Part shown: positions 54,600 to 64,000 of the stretch, piece by piece
Layout: each line of letters opens with the position of its first letter
How positions within the stretch are numbered: the stretch's first letter is position 1
From: Bosea sp. 124
GTDB lineage: Bacteria; Pseudomonadota; Alphaproteobacteria; Rhizobiales; Beijerinckiaceae
Reading direction: 5' to 3'
DNA length: 64,000 nt
Assembly: GCF_003046175.1 (NCBI RefSeq)
Contig: NZ_PZZM01000001.1
Span: 2,993,001-3,057,000, forward strand
Notes under the pieces: generated by a model
Seen by the model: only the letters and a program-made list of their open reading frames with translations
Database searches by the model: none
What the model was told of the DNA's origin: nothing
Position numbers and translations under genes: made by a program

Positions 54600-55942
54600 C
54601 CCTGATGGACCGCAATTCTCTCCCGCTTGTGACGGCCGCGCCGACGCGCCGTGGGATGCTCGCTCTTGCCGGAGCTTCGCTGCTCGCGCCTGTGGCCGCT
54701 CGTGCCGAACTCGTGATCGATCTGCGCGGCGGCTCGTTCCAGCCCTTGCCGATCGCGATCGCGGACTTTGCCGGCGAGGGCGGGGTGCTGGTCTCCGGCG
54801 TCGTCACCAACAACCTGAAGCGCTCGGGCTACTTCGCTCCGATCGACAAGGGCCGCCACCCCGAGAAAAACCCGCCCTTCGATGCCGCGCCCGAGTTCGG
54901 CGCCTGGAAGGCGGCCGGCGTGCAGGCGCTGGTGACCGGTCGCGTCTCGCGCGACGGTTCCGGCCGGATCAAGGCCGAGTTCCGGCTCTGGGACGTCACC
55001 ACCGGGACGCAAACCGACGGGCAGCAATATTTCACCGACCCGAACAATGCCCGCCGCGTCGGGCACATCATCTCGGATGCGATCTTCACGAAGATCACCG
55101 GCGTCGGCGGCTTCTTCGACACACGTGTCGTCTTCGTCGACGAATCCGGGCCGAAGGAGAACCGCCGCAAGCGCCTCGCCATCATGGACCAGGACGGCGC
55201 CAATGTGCGCTACCTGACCGACGGCAGCGTCTCTGTGGTGACGCCGCGCTATTCGCCGGTGTCGCAGGAAGTGACCTACATGTCGCAGCGCATGGGCGAA
55301 CAGCCGCGCGTGCATGTGCTCAACATCGAGACCGGCCAGCGCCAGATCGTCGGGAACTTCCCCGACATGACGTCCAGCCCGCGCTTTTCGCCCAACGGCG
55401 CCAGGATCGCGCTCAGCCTGCAGCAGGGCGGCAACGCCAATCTCTACTCCATCGATATCGGTTCGCGCACGACGATGCGGCTCACCTCGACGGGTGCGAT
55501 CGACACCTCGCCGTCCTATTCGCCCGACGGCACTCAGATCGTCTTCGAGAGCGACCGGGGCGGCTCGCAGCAGCTTTATGTGATGAGCGCCGGGGGCGGC
55601 GAGGGCAAGCGCCTCTCCTTCGGCCAGGGCTCCTATTCGCAGCCGACATGGTCGCCGCGGGGAGATCTGATCGCCTTCACCAAGCGGGGTTCCGGCGGCT
55701 TTGCCATCGGAGTGATGCGGTCGGACGGCTCGGGCGAGCGCCTGCTGACCGAGGGCTTCCACAACGAGGCGCCGAACTGGGCGCCCAACGGCCAGTACAT
55801 CATGTTCTTCCGCGATCCGGGCGGGCAGTCCGGCGGCAAGCTCTACATGGTCGATATCACCGGCCGTGTCGAAATTCCGGTGCCGACCCCGGCCTTCGCC
55901 TCGGACCCGACCTGGTCGCCACTCCTGACGGCGGCGCGCTGA
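54596..55942 (+). CDS. tolB: Tol-Pal system beta-propeller protein TolB
   Basis: Periplasmic protein (448 aa) linking TolA and Pal. It has an N-terminal alpha/beta domain ([16 protein letters not shown] onward) and a six-bladed propeller with the repeated SPDG/SPNG and IAF pattern. The signal sequence contains [10 protein letters not shown], which looks like a twin-arginine signal, whereas E. coli TolB is Sec-exported. The start may be the GTG at 54596 (overlapping tolA) or the ATG at 54605. Confidence 0.95.
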   Translation: MTLMDRNSLPLVTAAPTRRGMLALAGASLLAPVAARAELVIDLRGGSFQPLPIAIADFAGEGGVLVSGVVTNNLKRSGYFAPIDKGRHPEKNPPFDAAPEFGAWKAAGVQALVTGRVSRDGSGRIKAEFRLWDVTTGTQTDGQQYFTDPNNARRVGHIISDAIFTKITGVGGFFDTRVVFVDESGPKENRRKRLAIMDQDGANVRYLTDGSVSVVTPRYSPVSQEVTYMSQRMGEQPRVHVLNIETGQRQIVGNFPDMTSSPRFSPNGARIALSLQQGGNANLYSIDIGSRTTMRLTSTGAIDTSPSYSPDGTQIVFESDRGGSQQLYVMSAGGGEGKRLSFGQGSYSQPTWSPRGDLIAFTKRGSGGFAIGVMRSDGSGERLLTEGFHNEAPNWAPNGQYIMFFRDPGGQSGGKLYMVDITGRVEIPVPTPAFASDPTWSPLLTAAR

Positions 55943-56227
55943 CAAATCTCGTCATTGCTTCGCTGCGCGCGCAATGATGCTGGACGTCCATTCCTGGCCG
56001 GGCATTCCAGACTGGGCTGACGGATGCAAATCGGTCACATCCGGCCAAAACCGGCTCTTCACAGGATTTGGTTAACCATACGCCGCAATGCCGCCACTTC
56101 GCCTTGTTCTGGCAAGGTCTCGTTTAGGTTGACGCTTCATTGATGCATGCAAGTGCATCGCAGCCCTGTTCATTCAACGTCGTCCGTGAAACGCGCCTCG
56201 CACAGATCGAACGCCCCGGAGTCCATC

Positions 56228-56740
56228 ATGTTCGCAACCCTTTTCGCTGGCGGCCGCGCCGTCCGTTTCGCCGCTGCCATCGCCGCCTCGCTGGCGCTCG
56301 GCGCCTGCGCCAACAACCAGAACGCCGATGCAGGCTTCGGTGCCGGTGGTGCCGCGACGCCCGGCAGCGCACAGGACTTCGTCGTCAATGTCGGTGATCG
56401 CGTCTTCTTCGAGACCGACTCGACCGACCTGACCCCGACGGCTGTCGCGACGCTCGACAAGCAGTCGGCCTGGCTGCAGCGCTACCCGCGCTACACCTTC
56501 GTCGTCGAAGGCCATGCCGACGAGCGCGGCACCCGCGAATACAACTTCTCGCTCTCGGCGCGCCGCGCCCAGACCGTGCGCGACTATCTGTCGTCGCGCG
56601 GCATCCAGGGCAACCGCATGCGGATCGTCTCCTACGGCAAGGAGCGCCCGGTCGCGGTCTGCAACGACATCTCGTGCTGGTCGCAGAACCGCCGCGTCGT
56701 GACGGTGCTCGATGGTGCGGCTGCCGGGGGCGGCGTCTGA
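56228..56740 (+). CDS. pal: peptidoglycan-associated lipoprotein Pal
   Basis: Outer-membrane lipoprotein of 170 residues that binds peptidoglycan and TolB. Lipobox LGAC with Cys near residue 26, a short linker, then the OmpA-type domain with RVFFETDSTDLTP, VEGHADERGTREYN and ALGARRA-like SLSARRAQTVRDYL. A CtrA half-site TTAACCAT lies at 56072-56079 upstream. A strong terminator follows at 56762. The open frame from 56147 lacks a signal and is rejected. Confidence 0.95.
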   Translation: MFATLFAGGRAVRFAAAIAASLALGACANNQNADAGFGAGGAATPGSAQDFVVNVGDRVFFETDSTDLTPTAVATLDKQSAWLQRYPRYTFVVEGHADERGTREYNFSLSARRAQTVRDYLSSRGIQGNRMRIVSYGKERPVAVCNDISCWSQNRRVVTVLDGAAAGGGV

Positions 56741-56761
56741 CGCAGAACGCAATTTCGAGGC

Positions 56762-56806
56762 AAGGGCCGGCGCCTTCCTTTCGGGAAGGCGCCGGCCCTT
56801 TCATAT
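56762..56806 (+). terminator. intrinsic terminator after pal
   Basis: Fifteen-base-pair stem GGGCCGGCGCCTTCC (56764-56778) / its complement (56784-56798), short loop, then TTTCATATTTT. Confidence 0.92.
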
Positions 56807-56863
56807 TTTGGCCGTGGTCGTGACGTGTTATAGGCCGGCCTTCTCGCTCAACCCCGGTTTCCG

Positions 56864-57811
56864 ATGATGCTCCGACAGTTTCGCCTCGATGCCAGGGTCC
56901 GTTCCGGCCTCGCCGCGCTTGCCCTCGGTGTGGCGGTATCCTGCCTCAGCCTGCCCGCGACGGCGCAGGATGCTGCCGATCTGGTCGTGCGGACCGCGCG
57001 GATGGAGAATCAGATCCGTCAGCTTTCGGGGCAGATCGAGCAGTTGCAGTTCGAGAACAAGCGCCTGAGCGAACAGCTTCGCAAATTCCAGGAAGACGTC
57101 GATTTCCGCCTGACCGAGCGCGGCGGTGGACGTTCGAGCGGGGCTGCCGCGCCGGGCAATGCCGCGCCTCCGGCGGGTGCCGCTCCCCGGCCGCAGCCCC
57201 AGCGCCGCGGCGATGCCTTCGATCCCAGCGTACAGCAGGGCGCGGCGGGTGCGCCGCGTCCGCTCAATGGCAGCATCGGCGCCATCCTGGAGGACGAGTT
57301 CGCCGAGGGCGGCGCGGGCCAGGGGCCGCTCGACCTGCAGGGCGTCGGACGCAACGTGCCGCAGGGCGGGCTGCCTCCGCAGACCGCTCCGCGCGGGCCC
57401 AGCGTGGCTGCCGCCAGCGGGCCGGCGAGCGCCAAGGACGCCTACGACCTCGCCTATGCCTCGATCCTGCGCAAGGAATACGAGCAGGCGGAGATGGGTT
57501 TCCGCCAGTTTCTGCAAAGCTATCCGCGCGACCGCCTCGCCATCGACGCGACCTATTGGCTGGGCGAGAGCTATCTGCAGCGCAAGCGTTACCGCGAAGC
57601 GGCCGAGCAATTCCTGAAGGTTAGCAGCGACGCCCCGAAATCGACCAAGGCGCCCGAAAGCCTGCTGCGCCTCGGCATCTCCCTGAATGGGCTCGGCGCC
57701 AGGGACCAGGCCTGCGCAACCTACGCCAAGGTCGGGGTCGAGTACCCGTCCGCGCCGAATTCGGTGCGGCAGGGTATCGAACGCGAGCGGCGGCGTTCAG
57801 GCTGCGCTTGA
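56864..57811 (+). CDS. cpoB: Tol-Pal system protein CpoB (YbgF)
   Basis: Periplasmic coordinator of Tol-Pal with peptidoglycan synthesis. The 315-residue product has a signal peptide (cleavage near ATAQDA, about residue 35), a trimerising coiled coil (about 42-85, MENQIRQLSGQIEQLQFENKRL by position), a Pro/Gly/Ala-rich linker and a C-terminal TPR domain (about 190-310) with AYDLAYASILRKEYEQAE and YWLGESYLQRKRY. Separated from pal by a terminator, so it may have its own promoter. Confidence 0.93.
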   Translation: MMLRQFRLDARVRSGLAALALGVAVSCLSLPATAQDAADLVVRTARMENQIRQLSGQIEQLQFENKRLSEQLRKFQEDVDFRLTERGGGRSSGAAAPGNAAPPAGAAPRPQPQRRGDAFDPSVQQGAAGAPRPLNGSIGAILEDEFAEGGAGQGPLDLQGVGRNVPQGGLPPQTAPRGPSVAAASGPASAKDAYDLAYASILRKEYEQAEMGFRQFLQSYPRDRLAIDATYWLGESYLQRKRYREAAEQFLKVSSDAPKSTKAPESLLRLGISLNGLGARDQACATYAKVGVEYPSAPNSVRQGIERERRRSGCA

Positions 57812-58863
57812 GCGCGGTCCCACAGACCTCCAGCGATCATCCGCCGCTCGGCAGCCGGGAGGCCGCCGCGCTGTTTGCCGGCCTCGCCCGCAAGGCGAGG
57901 CTGCTCGTCGCCGTTTCCGGTGGACCGGATTCGGTTGCCCTGCTGGCGCTGCTCGCCGAATGGGCACGGGAGCCGGGCCGGCCGGCGCTGCATGCCGCGA
58001 CTGTCGATCACGGGCTGCGCGCGGCCTCCGCCGACGAGGCTGAGGGCGTTGCGCTCTTGTGCGGCAGGTTGGGAGTCCCCCATAGCATCCTGCTCTGGGA
58101 GGGCCGCAAGCCGGTGGCCGGCCTGCAGGAGCGGGCGCGCGCCGCCCGCTACGGCCTTCTCGCCCGGGAGGCCGAACGGATCGGCGGGGCGGTGCTGGTG
58201 AGCGCGCATACGCAGGACGATCAGGCCGAGACATTGCTGATGCGGATGGCGCATGGCTCCGGCCCCGGCGGGCTGGCCGCGATGCGCGAGCGGGCCGACA
58301 AGGGCGGGCTGATGCTGGTGCGGCCGCTGCTCGGTATGCCCAAGGCGCGGCTCGTCGCGACGGCCGGGGCGCTGGGTCTGCCCTTCGTCATCGATCCGAG
58401 CAATGGCGACCGGCGCTTCGAGCGGGTGCGCTGGCGCGCCCTGATGCCGGGACTTGCCGAGGAGGGCCTGAGCGCGGAGCGACTGGCGCTGCTGGCAAGG
58501 CGCATCGCCCGGCTCGACGAGGCCGTCGCGCTGCGGGCGCAGGCCCTGCTGCCGGTCTTGCTGTTGCCGGCCGGTCCGGCGCCGGTGTTGCGCCTGCAGT
58601 TCAAGGCGCTGCTGGCGGAGCCTGAGGAAATCGCCCTGCGCGTCGTCGCGCTCGCGCTGAAGGAGGTCGCCGGCGAGAGCGGCGCCGCGCTCCGGTTGGA
58701 GCGTCTCGAAGCCTGCGTCGAGACGTTGTGCGAGGCAGCACGGAACGGGGCGCCGGCGGCGCGAACCTTGTCCGGCTGTGTGGTAGCCCTCGGCTCCGAC
58801 GGGGTGCTGACCTTGCGACGCGAAGGTCCGCGCCGGCGCGGCGTTCACCCTGCGACGTCATAG
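57808..58863 (+). CDS. tilS: tRNA(Ile)-lysidine synthase
   Basis: Essential enzyme changing C34 of tRNA-Ile(CAU) to lysidine so that it reads AUA. The 351-residue product has the PP-loop VAVSGGPDS (about 34-42), VDHGLR, the SAHTQDDQAETLLMRMAHGSG block and RPLLGMPKARL. It is shorter than E. coli TilS (432 aa) because the C-terminal domain is reduced, as in many alphaproteobacteria. It starts with TTG overlapping the cpoB stop. Confidence 0.93.
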   Translation: MSAVPQTSSDHPPLGSREAAALFAGLARKARLLVAVSGGPDSVALLALLAEWAREPGRPALHAATVDHGLRAASADEAEGVALLCGRLGVPHSILLWEGRKPVAGLQERARAARYGLLAREAERIGGAVLVSAHTQDDQAETLLMRMAHGSGPGGLAAMRERADKGGLMLVRPLLGMPKARLVATAGALGLPFVIDPSNGDRRFERVRWRALMPGLAEEGLSAERLALLARRIARLDEAVALRAQALLPVLLLPAGPAPVLRLQFKALLAEPEEIALRVVALALKEVAGESGAALRLERLEACVETLCEAARNGAPAARTLSGCVVALGSDGVLTLRREGPRRRGVHPATS

Positions 58864-58988
58864 GAGAGCGCCGTTTTTCTGTTTCCCTTGGCAAGGGCCC
58901 CCGTCGCACCTAGATTAGTCGGGCAAACGCGTTTGAACTTGCAAACTCCTGGCCTCTTCCGGTTGGTCCGGCAGGCCCGATCGGACAG

Positions 58989-60917
<1,929 letters not shown>

Positions 60918-60940
60918 GGCGGGATTTTCTGGATTGATCG

Positions 60941-60975
60941 GGAAGGGCGCATCGCAAGGGCGCCCTTTCTGCTTT
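60941..60975 (+). terminator. probable intrinsic terminator after ftsH
   Basis: Stem AAGGGCGC (60943-60950) / GCGCCCTT (60960-60967), nine-base loop, then TCTGCTTT. The T run is imperfect. Confidence 0.6.
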
Positions 60976-60992
60976 GGGGTGACCGGAGCGCT

Positions 60993-62762
60993 TCAGCCGA
61001 GCGCCAGCGGCGTATGCCTCGCCTCGCCACGCGATGTCCCGTCATGGATGACGAAGGTATTCCGGCCGCTCTGCTTGGCGGCGTAGAGCGCCGTGTCGGC
61101 ATGGCTGGCGGCGTCGGCCAGCGTCTCCTGAGCTGTGACGAGACAGGCGCCGATACTGACCGTGACGGGCAGCGACAAGTCCTCCGCCAGCATGACGGGC
61201 ATGTCGCGCACCGCCGCGATGATCTTGGCCGAGACCGAAGACAGCGAGGCGGTGCTGGCATCGTCCAGCAGCAGGATGAACTCGTCGCCGCCCCAGCGGG
61301 CGCAGATGTCGTAATTACGCAGGTGTTCGCTCAGGCGGCGGGCGACTGCGACGATGACCTTGTCGCCGGCATGATGGCCGTGGATGTCGTTGACCGGCTT
61401 GAAGTCGTCGATGTCGATCAGCAGCAGCCCTGTCGGATGCCCGGCGCGGCTGGCCCGGTTCTGCTCGGCGGCGAAGGCGCGCTCGAAACCGCGGCGGTTG
61501 AAAATACCGGTCAGCGGATCGAGATGAGCGAGGCGTTCCAGCGTCTGGGTGCGCTCCTGCACCATCTGCTCGAGGCGGTCTGTGTTGTCGCCGACGGCCT
61601 TCGCCATGTCGCCGAAGGCGCGCGAGAGCCGGCCGATCTCGTCATCGCCGGAATCGGTCGCGACCGTGTCGAAGTGCCCGGCCTGGACGCGCTGCACGCC
61701 GCCTTCCACGCGCGCCAGCCGGTCGAGCACGCGACGCTTGAACAGCAGCGTCATCAGCGCGGCCGCAGCCAGCAGCATGACGGCGAGCAGCAGTGCGATC
61801 GGGACGAAAAGGCGCCGATCGATGATCTGGTCGACATCCATCAGGGTGACGTTGAACCAGCCGAGCCTATCGAGATAGCCGACGCCGACGAGCACCTGAC
61901 GGCCCTCGATCTGCATGAAGCGCGAGCGGACGAGCGCGCCGCCGGCGGTGACCTGTTCCATCATCGTGGCCAGTGCACTGCGGTCGCGCTCGCGATCAAG
62001 CTGGAGGAAGATCGTCTTCTTCGCCTTGATGTCCTTGGTCAGGCTGTGGAAATCGACCAGCTTCGGGTCACGATGCGCCTGCACGGCGCCGTTGCGGTCG
62101 ACGAACATGCTCTGCACGCCGGTCTGCGGGATGTCGACAACCTCGCGGATGAACTGGCTCAGGTCGACGCCGGTGCCGACGACGCCCAGTACCTGTTCGC
62201 CGCGGCGGATGATGCAGTTGATCCAGACCTTGGTGACCTTGAGGTTGTCGTCGTGATCGACATTGAGATGGCAGCCGGAACCGAGCGCCGCCGTCTTGTA
62301 GTACCAGCCGTCCCGGGGATTGGTGCGGGAGAGGACGTAGCGCCTGCGGCCGTGCTCGTAATTGTTGTCCTTGTCGTTGAAATAGTAATTGCCCGAGCCG
62401 TCGAGCACCACGAAATAGCTCTGGTCCTTGAAGGAGAGCCGGTAGTGCTCGAGTTCGGCCAGGCCGCGCTCGGCCTTGCCCGGATCAGCCTCGTCCTGCG
62501 CCCATTCCAGGATGGCCGGGGAGCGCGCCACCGTCTCGGCCAGCGAGACCTCGCGCATCAGCGATTCCAGGCCGCGATAGCGGTCGAACAGAATCTGCTT
62601 TTCGGCGAAGAGCGTGCCGAGCTTCACCACCGTGCTGTCAACGAGCCAGATGAAGACGCCGGCCGTCGGCAGCGCGACTGCGATCAGGATAGCCAGGGTC
62701 CAGCCCAGCACCCGGGCCCGGAGGCCCCGGGGCAGCAGCGCGGCTCCCGCGACGAATCTCAT
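60993..62762 (-). CDS. membrane diguanylate cyclase with Cache sensor and HAMP domain
   Basis: A 589-residue c-di-GMP synthase. First membrane helix about 17-41, a large periplasmic Cache-like sensor (about 45-325, with SYFVVLDGSGNYYFND, VVGTGVDLSQFI and GWFNVTLMD), second helix about 328-350, a HAMP linker and a C-terminal GGDEF domain. The active motif RWGGDEF (GGDEF at 491-495) is intact and an inhibitory I-site RNYD lies at 482-485, so product feedback is expected. Convergent with ftsH. It could supply c-di-GMP for polysaccharide or motility control; no target is shown. Confidence 0.93.
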   Translation of the reverse strand: MRFVAGAALLPRGLRARVLGWTLAILIAVALPTAGVFIWLVDSTVVKLGTLFAEKQILFDRYRGLESLMREVSLAETVARSPAILEWAQDEADPGKAERGLAELEHYRLSFKDQSYFVVLDGSGNYYFNDKDNNYEHGRRRYVLSRTNPRDGWYYKTAALGSGCHLNVDHDDNLKVTKVWINCIIRRGEQVLGVVGTGVDLSQFIREVVDIPQTGVQSMFVDRNGAVQAHRDPKLVDFHSLTKDIKAKKTIFLQLDRERDRSALATMMEQVTAGGALVRSRFMQIEGRQVLVGVGYLDRLGWFNVTLMDVDQIIDRRLFVPIALLLAVMLLAAAALMTLLFKRRVLDRLARVEGGVQRVQAGHFDTVATDSGDDEIGRLSRAFGDMAKAVGDNTDRLEQMVQERTQTLERLAHLDPLTGIFNRRGFERAFAAEQNRASRAGHPTGLLLIDIDDFKPVNDIHGHHAGDKVIVAVARRLSEHLRNYDICARWGGDEFILLLDDASTASLSSVSAKIIAAVRDMPVMLAEDLSLPVTVSIGACLVTAQETLADAASHADTALYAAKQSGRNTFVIHDGTSRGEARHTPLALG

Positions 62763-62880
62763 CGGTACGACGTCTCCTCGGGCCGGCCGCTGCGAAACGC
62801 TGCGAGCCGGCAGCGCTGGAATCCTGTCGGCAAGGCTTTAAGAAACCGCCAAGGATTGCCGCCGGCCACCAGCGCTCCCG

Positions 62881-64000
62881 TCAGAACAGGCCTTCGATGC
62901 GTCCTTGGGCGTCGATATGGATGCGTTCGGCCGCCGGAACGCGCGGCAGGCCCGGCATCGTCATGATGTCTCCGCAGATCGCCACGACGAACCCGGCGCC
63001 GGCCGAGAGCCTGACCTCGCGCACGGGAACGATATGGCCAGTCGGTGCGCCGCGCAGGGTCGGGTCGGCAGAGAAGGAATATTGCGTCTTCGCCACGCAG
63101 ACCGGAAGGCGTCCGTGACCGGCGGCCTCGAGTTCGGCGAAGCGGGCGCGCACCCTGGCGTCGCCGGAGATGCCATCGGCGCCATAGATCTCGCGGGCGA
63201 TGGTTTCGAGCTTGTCCCAGAGCGGCAGGGCATCGGGGTAGAGCGGCGCAAAATCGGCCTCGCCGCTCTCCGCCAGCGCAACGACCTTGCGCGCGAGGTC
63301 CTCCGTGCCGGCGCCGCCATCGGCCCAGTGCCGACAGATCACGGCCTCGACGCCGAGATGGTTGCGGCAGAAGCTCGCGATCAGCTCGTGCTCGGCCCGG
63401 GTGTCGCTGGTGAAGTGATTGATCGCGACGATCGGGGGCACGCCGAACTTGCGGATGTTGCCGACGTGGCGCGCAAGGTTGGCAAGGCCGGCCTGCAGCG
63501 CCGCCAGGTCCTCCTGGCCGAGCGCTTCCCGAGCCGCGCCGCCATGCATCTTCAGCGCCCGCACGGTCGCGACGACGACGGCGGCGGCGGGCTTGAGCCC
63601 GGTCTTGCGGCATTTGATGTCGAAGAACTTCTCGGCGCCAAGATCCGCGCCGAAGCCGGCCTCGGTCACGACATAGTCGGAGAGCTTCAGCGCGGTGCGC
63701 GTGGCGATCGCCGAATTGCAGCCATGGGCGATGTTGGCGAAGGGGCCGCCATGGACGAAGGCGGGGGTTCCTTCCAGCGTCTGCACCAGATTGGGCATCA
63801 GCGCGTCCTTCAGGAGCACGCTCATCGCGCCGGTCGCCTTGAGGTCGGCCGCCGTCACGGGGTGCTTGTCGCGCGTCCGGCCGACGACGATCCTGCCCAG
63901 CCGCGCCTCGAGATCATCGAGATCGGTCGCCAGGCAGAAGATCGCCATCACCTCCGACGCGACGGTGATGTCGAAGCCGTCCTCGCGCGGGAAGCCGTTG
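62881..64000 (-). CDS. fhs: formate-tetrahydrofolate ligase, 5' part beyond the window
   Basis: Makes 10-formyl-THF from formate, THF and ATP, a C1-entry enzyme. About 372 C-terminal residues are visible; the frame is open past base 64000, where [21 protein letters not shown] continues upstream, so 180-190 residues are outside the window. Seen: [42 protein letters not shown] (by position) and [13 protein letters not shown]. The ending [11 protein letters not shown] is typical. The ATG at 63951 is internal. Confidence 0.96.
   Translation of the reverse strand, partial: NGFPREDGFDITVASEVMAIFCLATDLDDLEARLGRIVVGRTRDKHPVTAADLKATGAMSVLLKDALMPNLVQTLEGTPAFVHGGPFANIAHGCNSAIATRTALKLSDYVVTEAGFGADLGAEKFFDIKCRKTGLKPAAAVVVATVRALKMHGGAAREALGQEDLAALQAGLANLARHVGNIRKFGVPPIVAINHFTSDTRAEHELIASFCRNHLGVEAVICRHWADGGAGTEDLARKVVALAESGEADFAPLYPDALPLWDKLETIAREIYGADGISGDARVRARFAELEAAGHGRLPVCVAKTQYSFSADPTLRGAPTGHIVPVREVRLSAGAGFVVAICGDIMTMPGLPRVPAAERIHIDAQGRIEGLF

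Overview
The window reads as chromosome of a GC-rich alphaproteobacterium of the order Hyphomicrobiales (Rhizobiales), most like a Bosea/Methylobacterium-type organism. Support: three-gene pntAA-pntAB-pntB transhydrogenase next to an aa3-oxidase subunit IV gene, RcdA (DUF1465), TrcR (DUF1013) and DUF1192 proteins, CtrA-type TTAA-N7-TTAAC boxes, a tkt-gap-pgk-fba cluster, 6S RNA between zapA and the 5-formyl-THF cyclo-ligase gene, and ruvCAB-ybgC-tolQRAB-pal-cpoB-tilS-ftsH order. The genus is an inference. No rRNA, tRNA, CRISPR array, insertion sequence or prophage was seen.

Layout. 1-10.9 kb: end of purK, rpsU, a TPR lipoprotein, an alpha/beta hydrolase, the transhydrogenase operon, two DUF465 proteins, a periplasmic glucan (OpgG/D) protein and two small stress-type proteins. 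10.9-15.3 kb: a strikingly AT-rich 0.5-kb leader followed by a tight three-gene unit (zinc-rich TackOD1-like protein with a degenerate GGDEF-like domain, processive GT2 glycosyltransferase, HlyD-type membrane-fusion protein); this is the best candidate for an undescribed system, probably making and exporting a polysaccharide. 15.3-20 kb: two acyl-CoA ligases and a TauE/SafE permease. 20-24.3 kb: cell-cycle genes (trcR, DUF1192, rcdA), a candidate CtrA-controlled small RNA, rpmE and an ABC exporter. 24.4-32 kb: DUF1989 protein, cytochrome c, a MotA/MotB-like non-flagellar ion-channel pair, an inositol-monophosphatase-family gene, a benE/thiE-like/Sel1 operon with start-stop overlaps, and a frameshifted small tyrosine phosphatase. 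32-38.5 kb: central-carbon cluster tkt-gap-(coiled-coil membrane protein)-pgk-(coiled-coil protein)-fba. 38.8-43.1 kb: DUF4164, zapA, 6S RNA, cyclo-ligase, YmdB-type phosphoesterase, an arginase-family protein and yebC. 43.2-60.9 kb: Holliday-junction genes ruvC, ruvA, ruvB (with a GNAT gene inside), ybgC, a small accessory block with two regulators, and the complete Tol-Pal envelope system followed by tilS and ftsH. 60.9-64 kb: a diguanylate cyclase and the 3' part of fhs, cut by the window end.

Themes: envelope maintenance and cell-cycle control dominate. TTAACC-type motifs in front of the TPR lipoprotein, rcdA, tolQ and pal hint at a shared CtrA-linked regulon (inference). Several dispersed paired-hairpin elements sit at gene 3' ends. 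Very long antisense reading frames are GC-rich shadows and were excluded.
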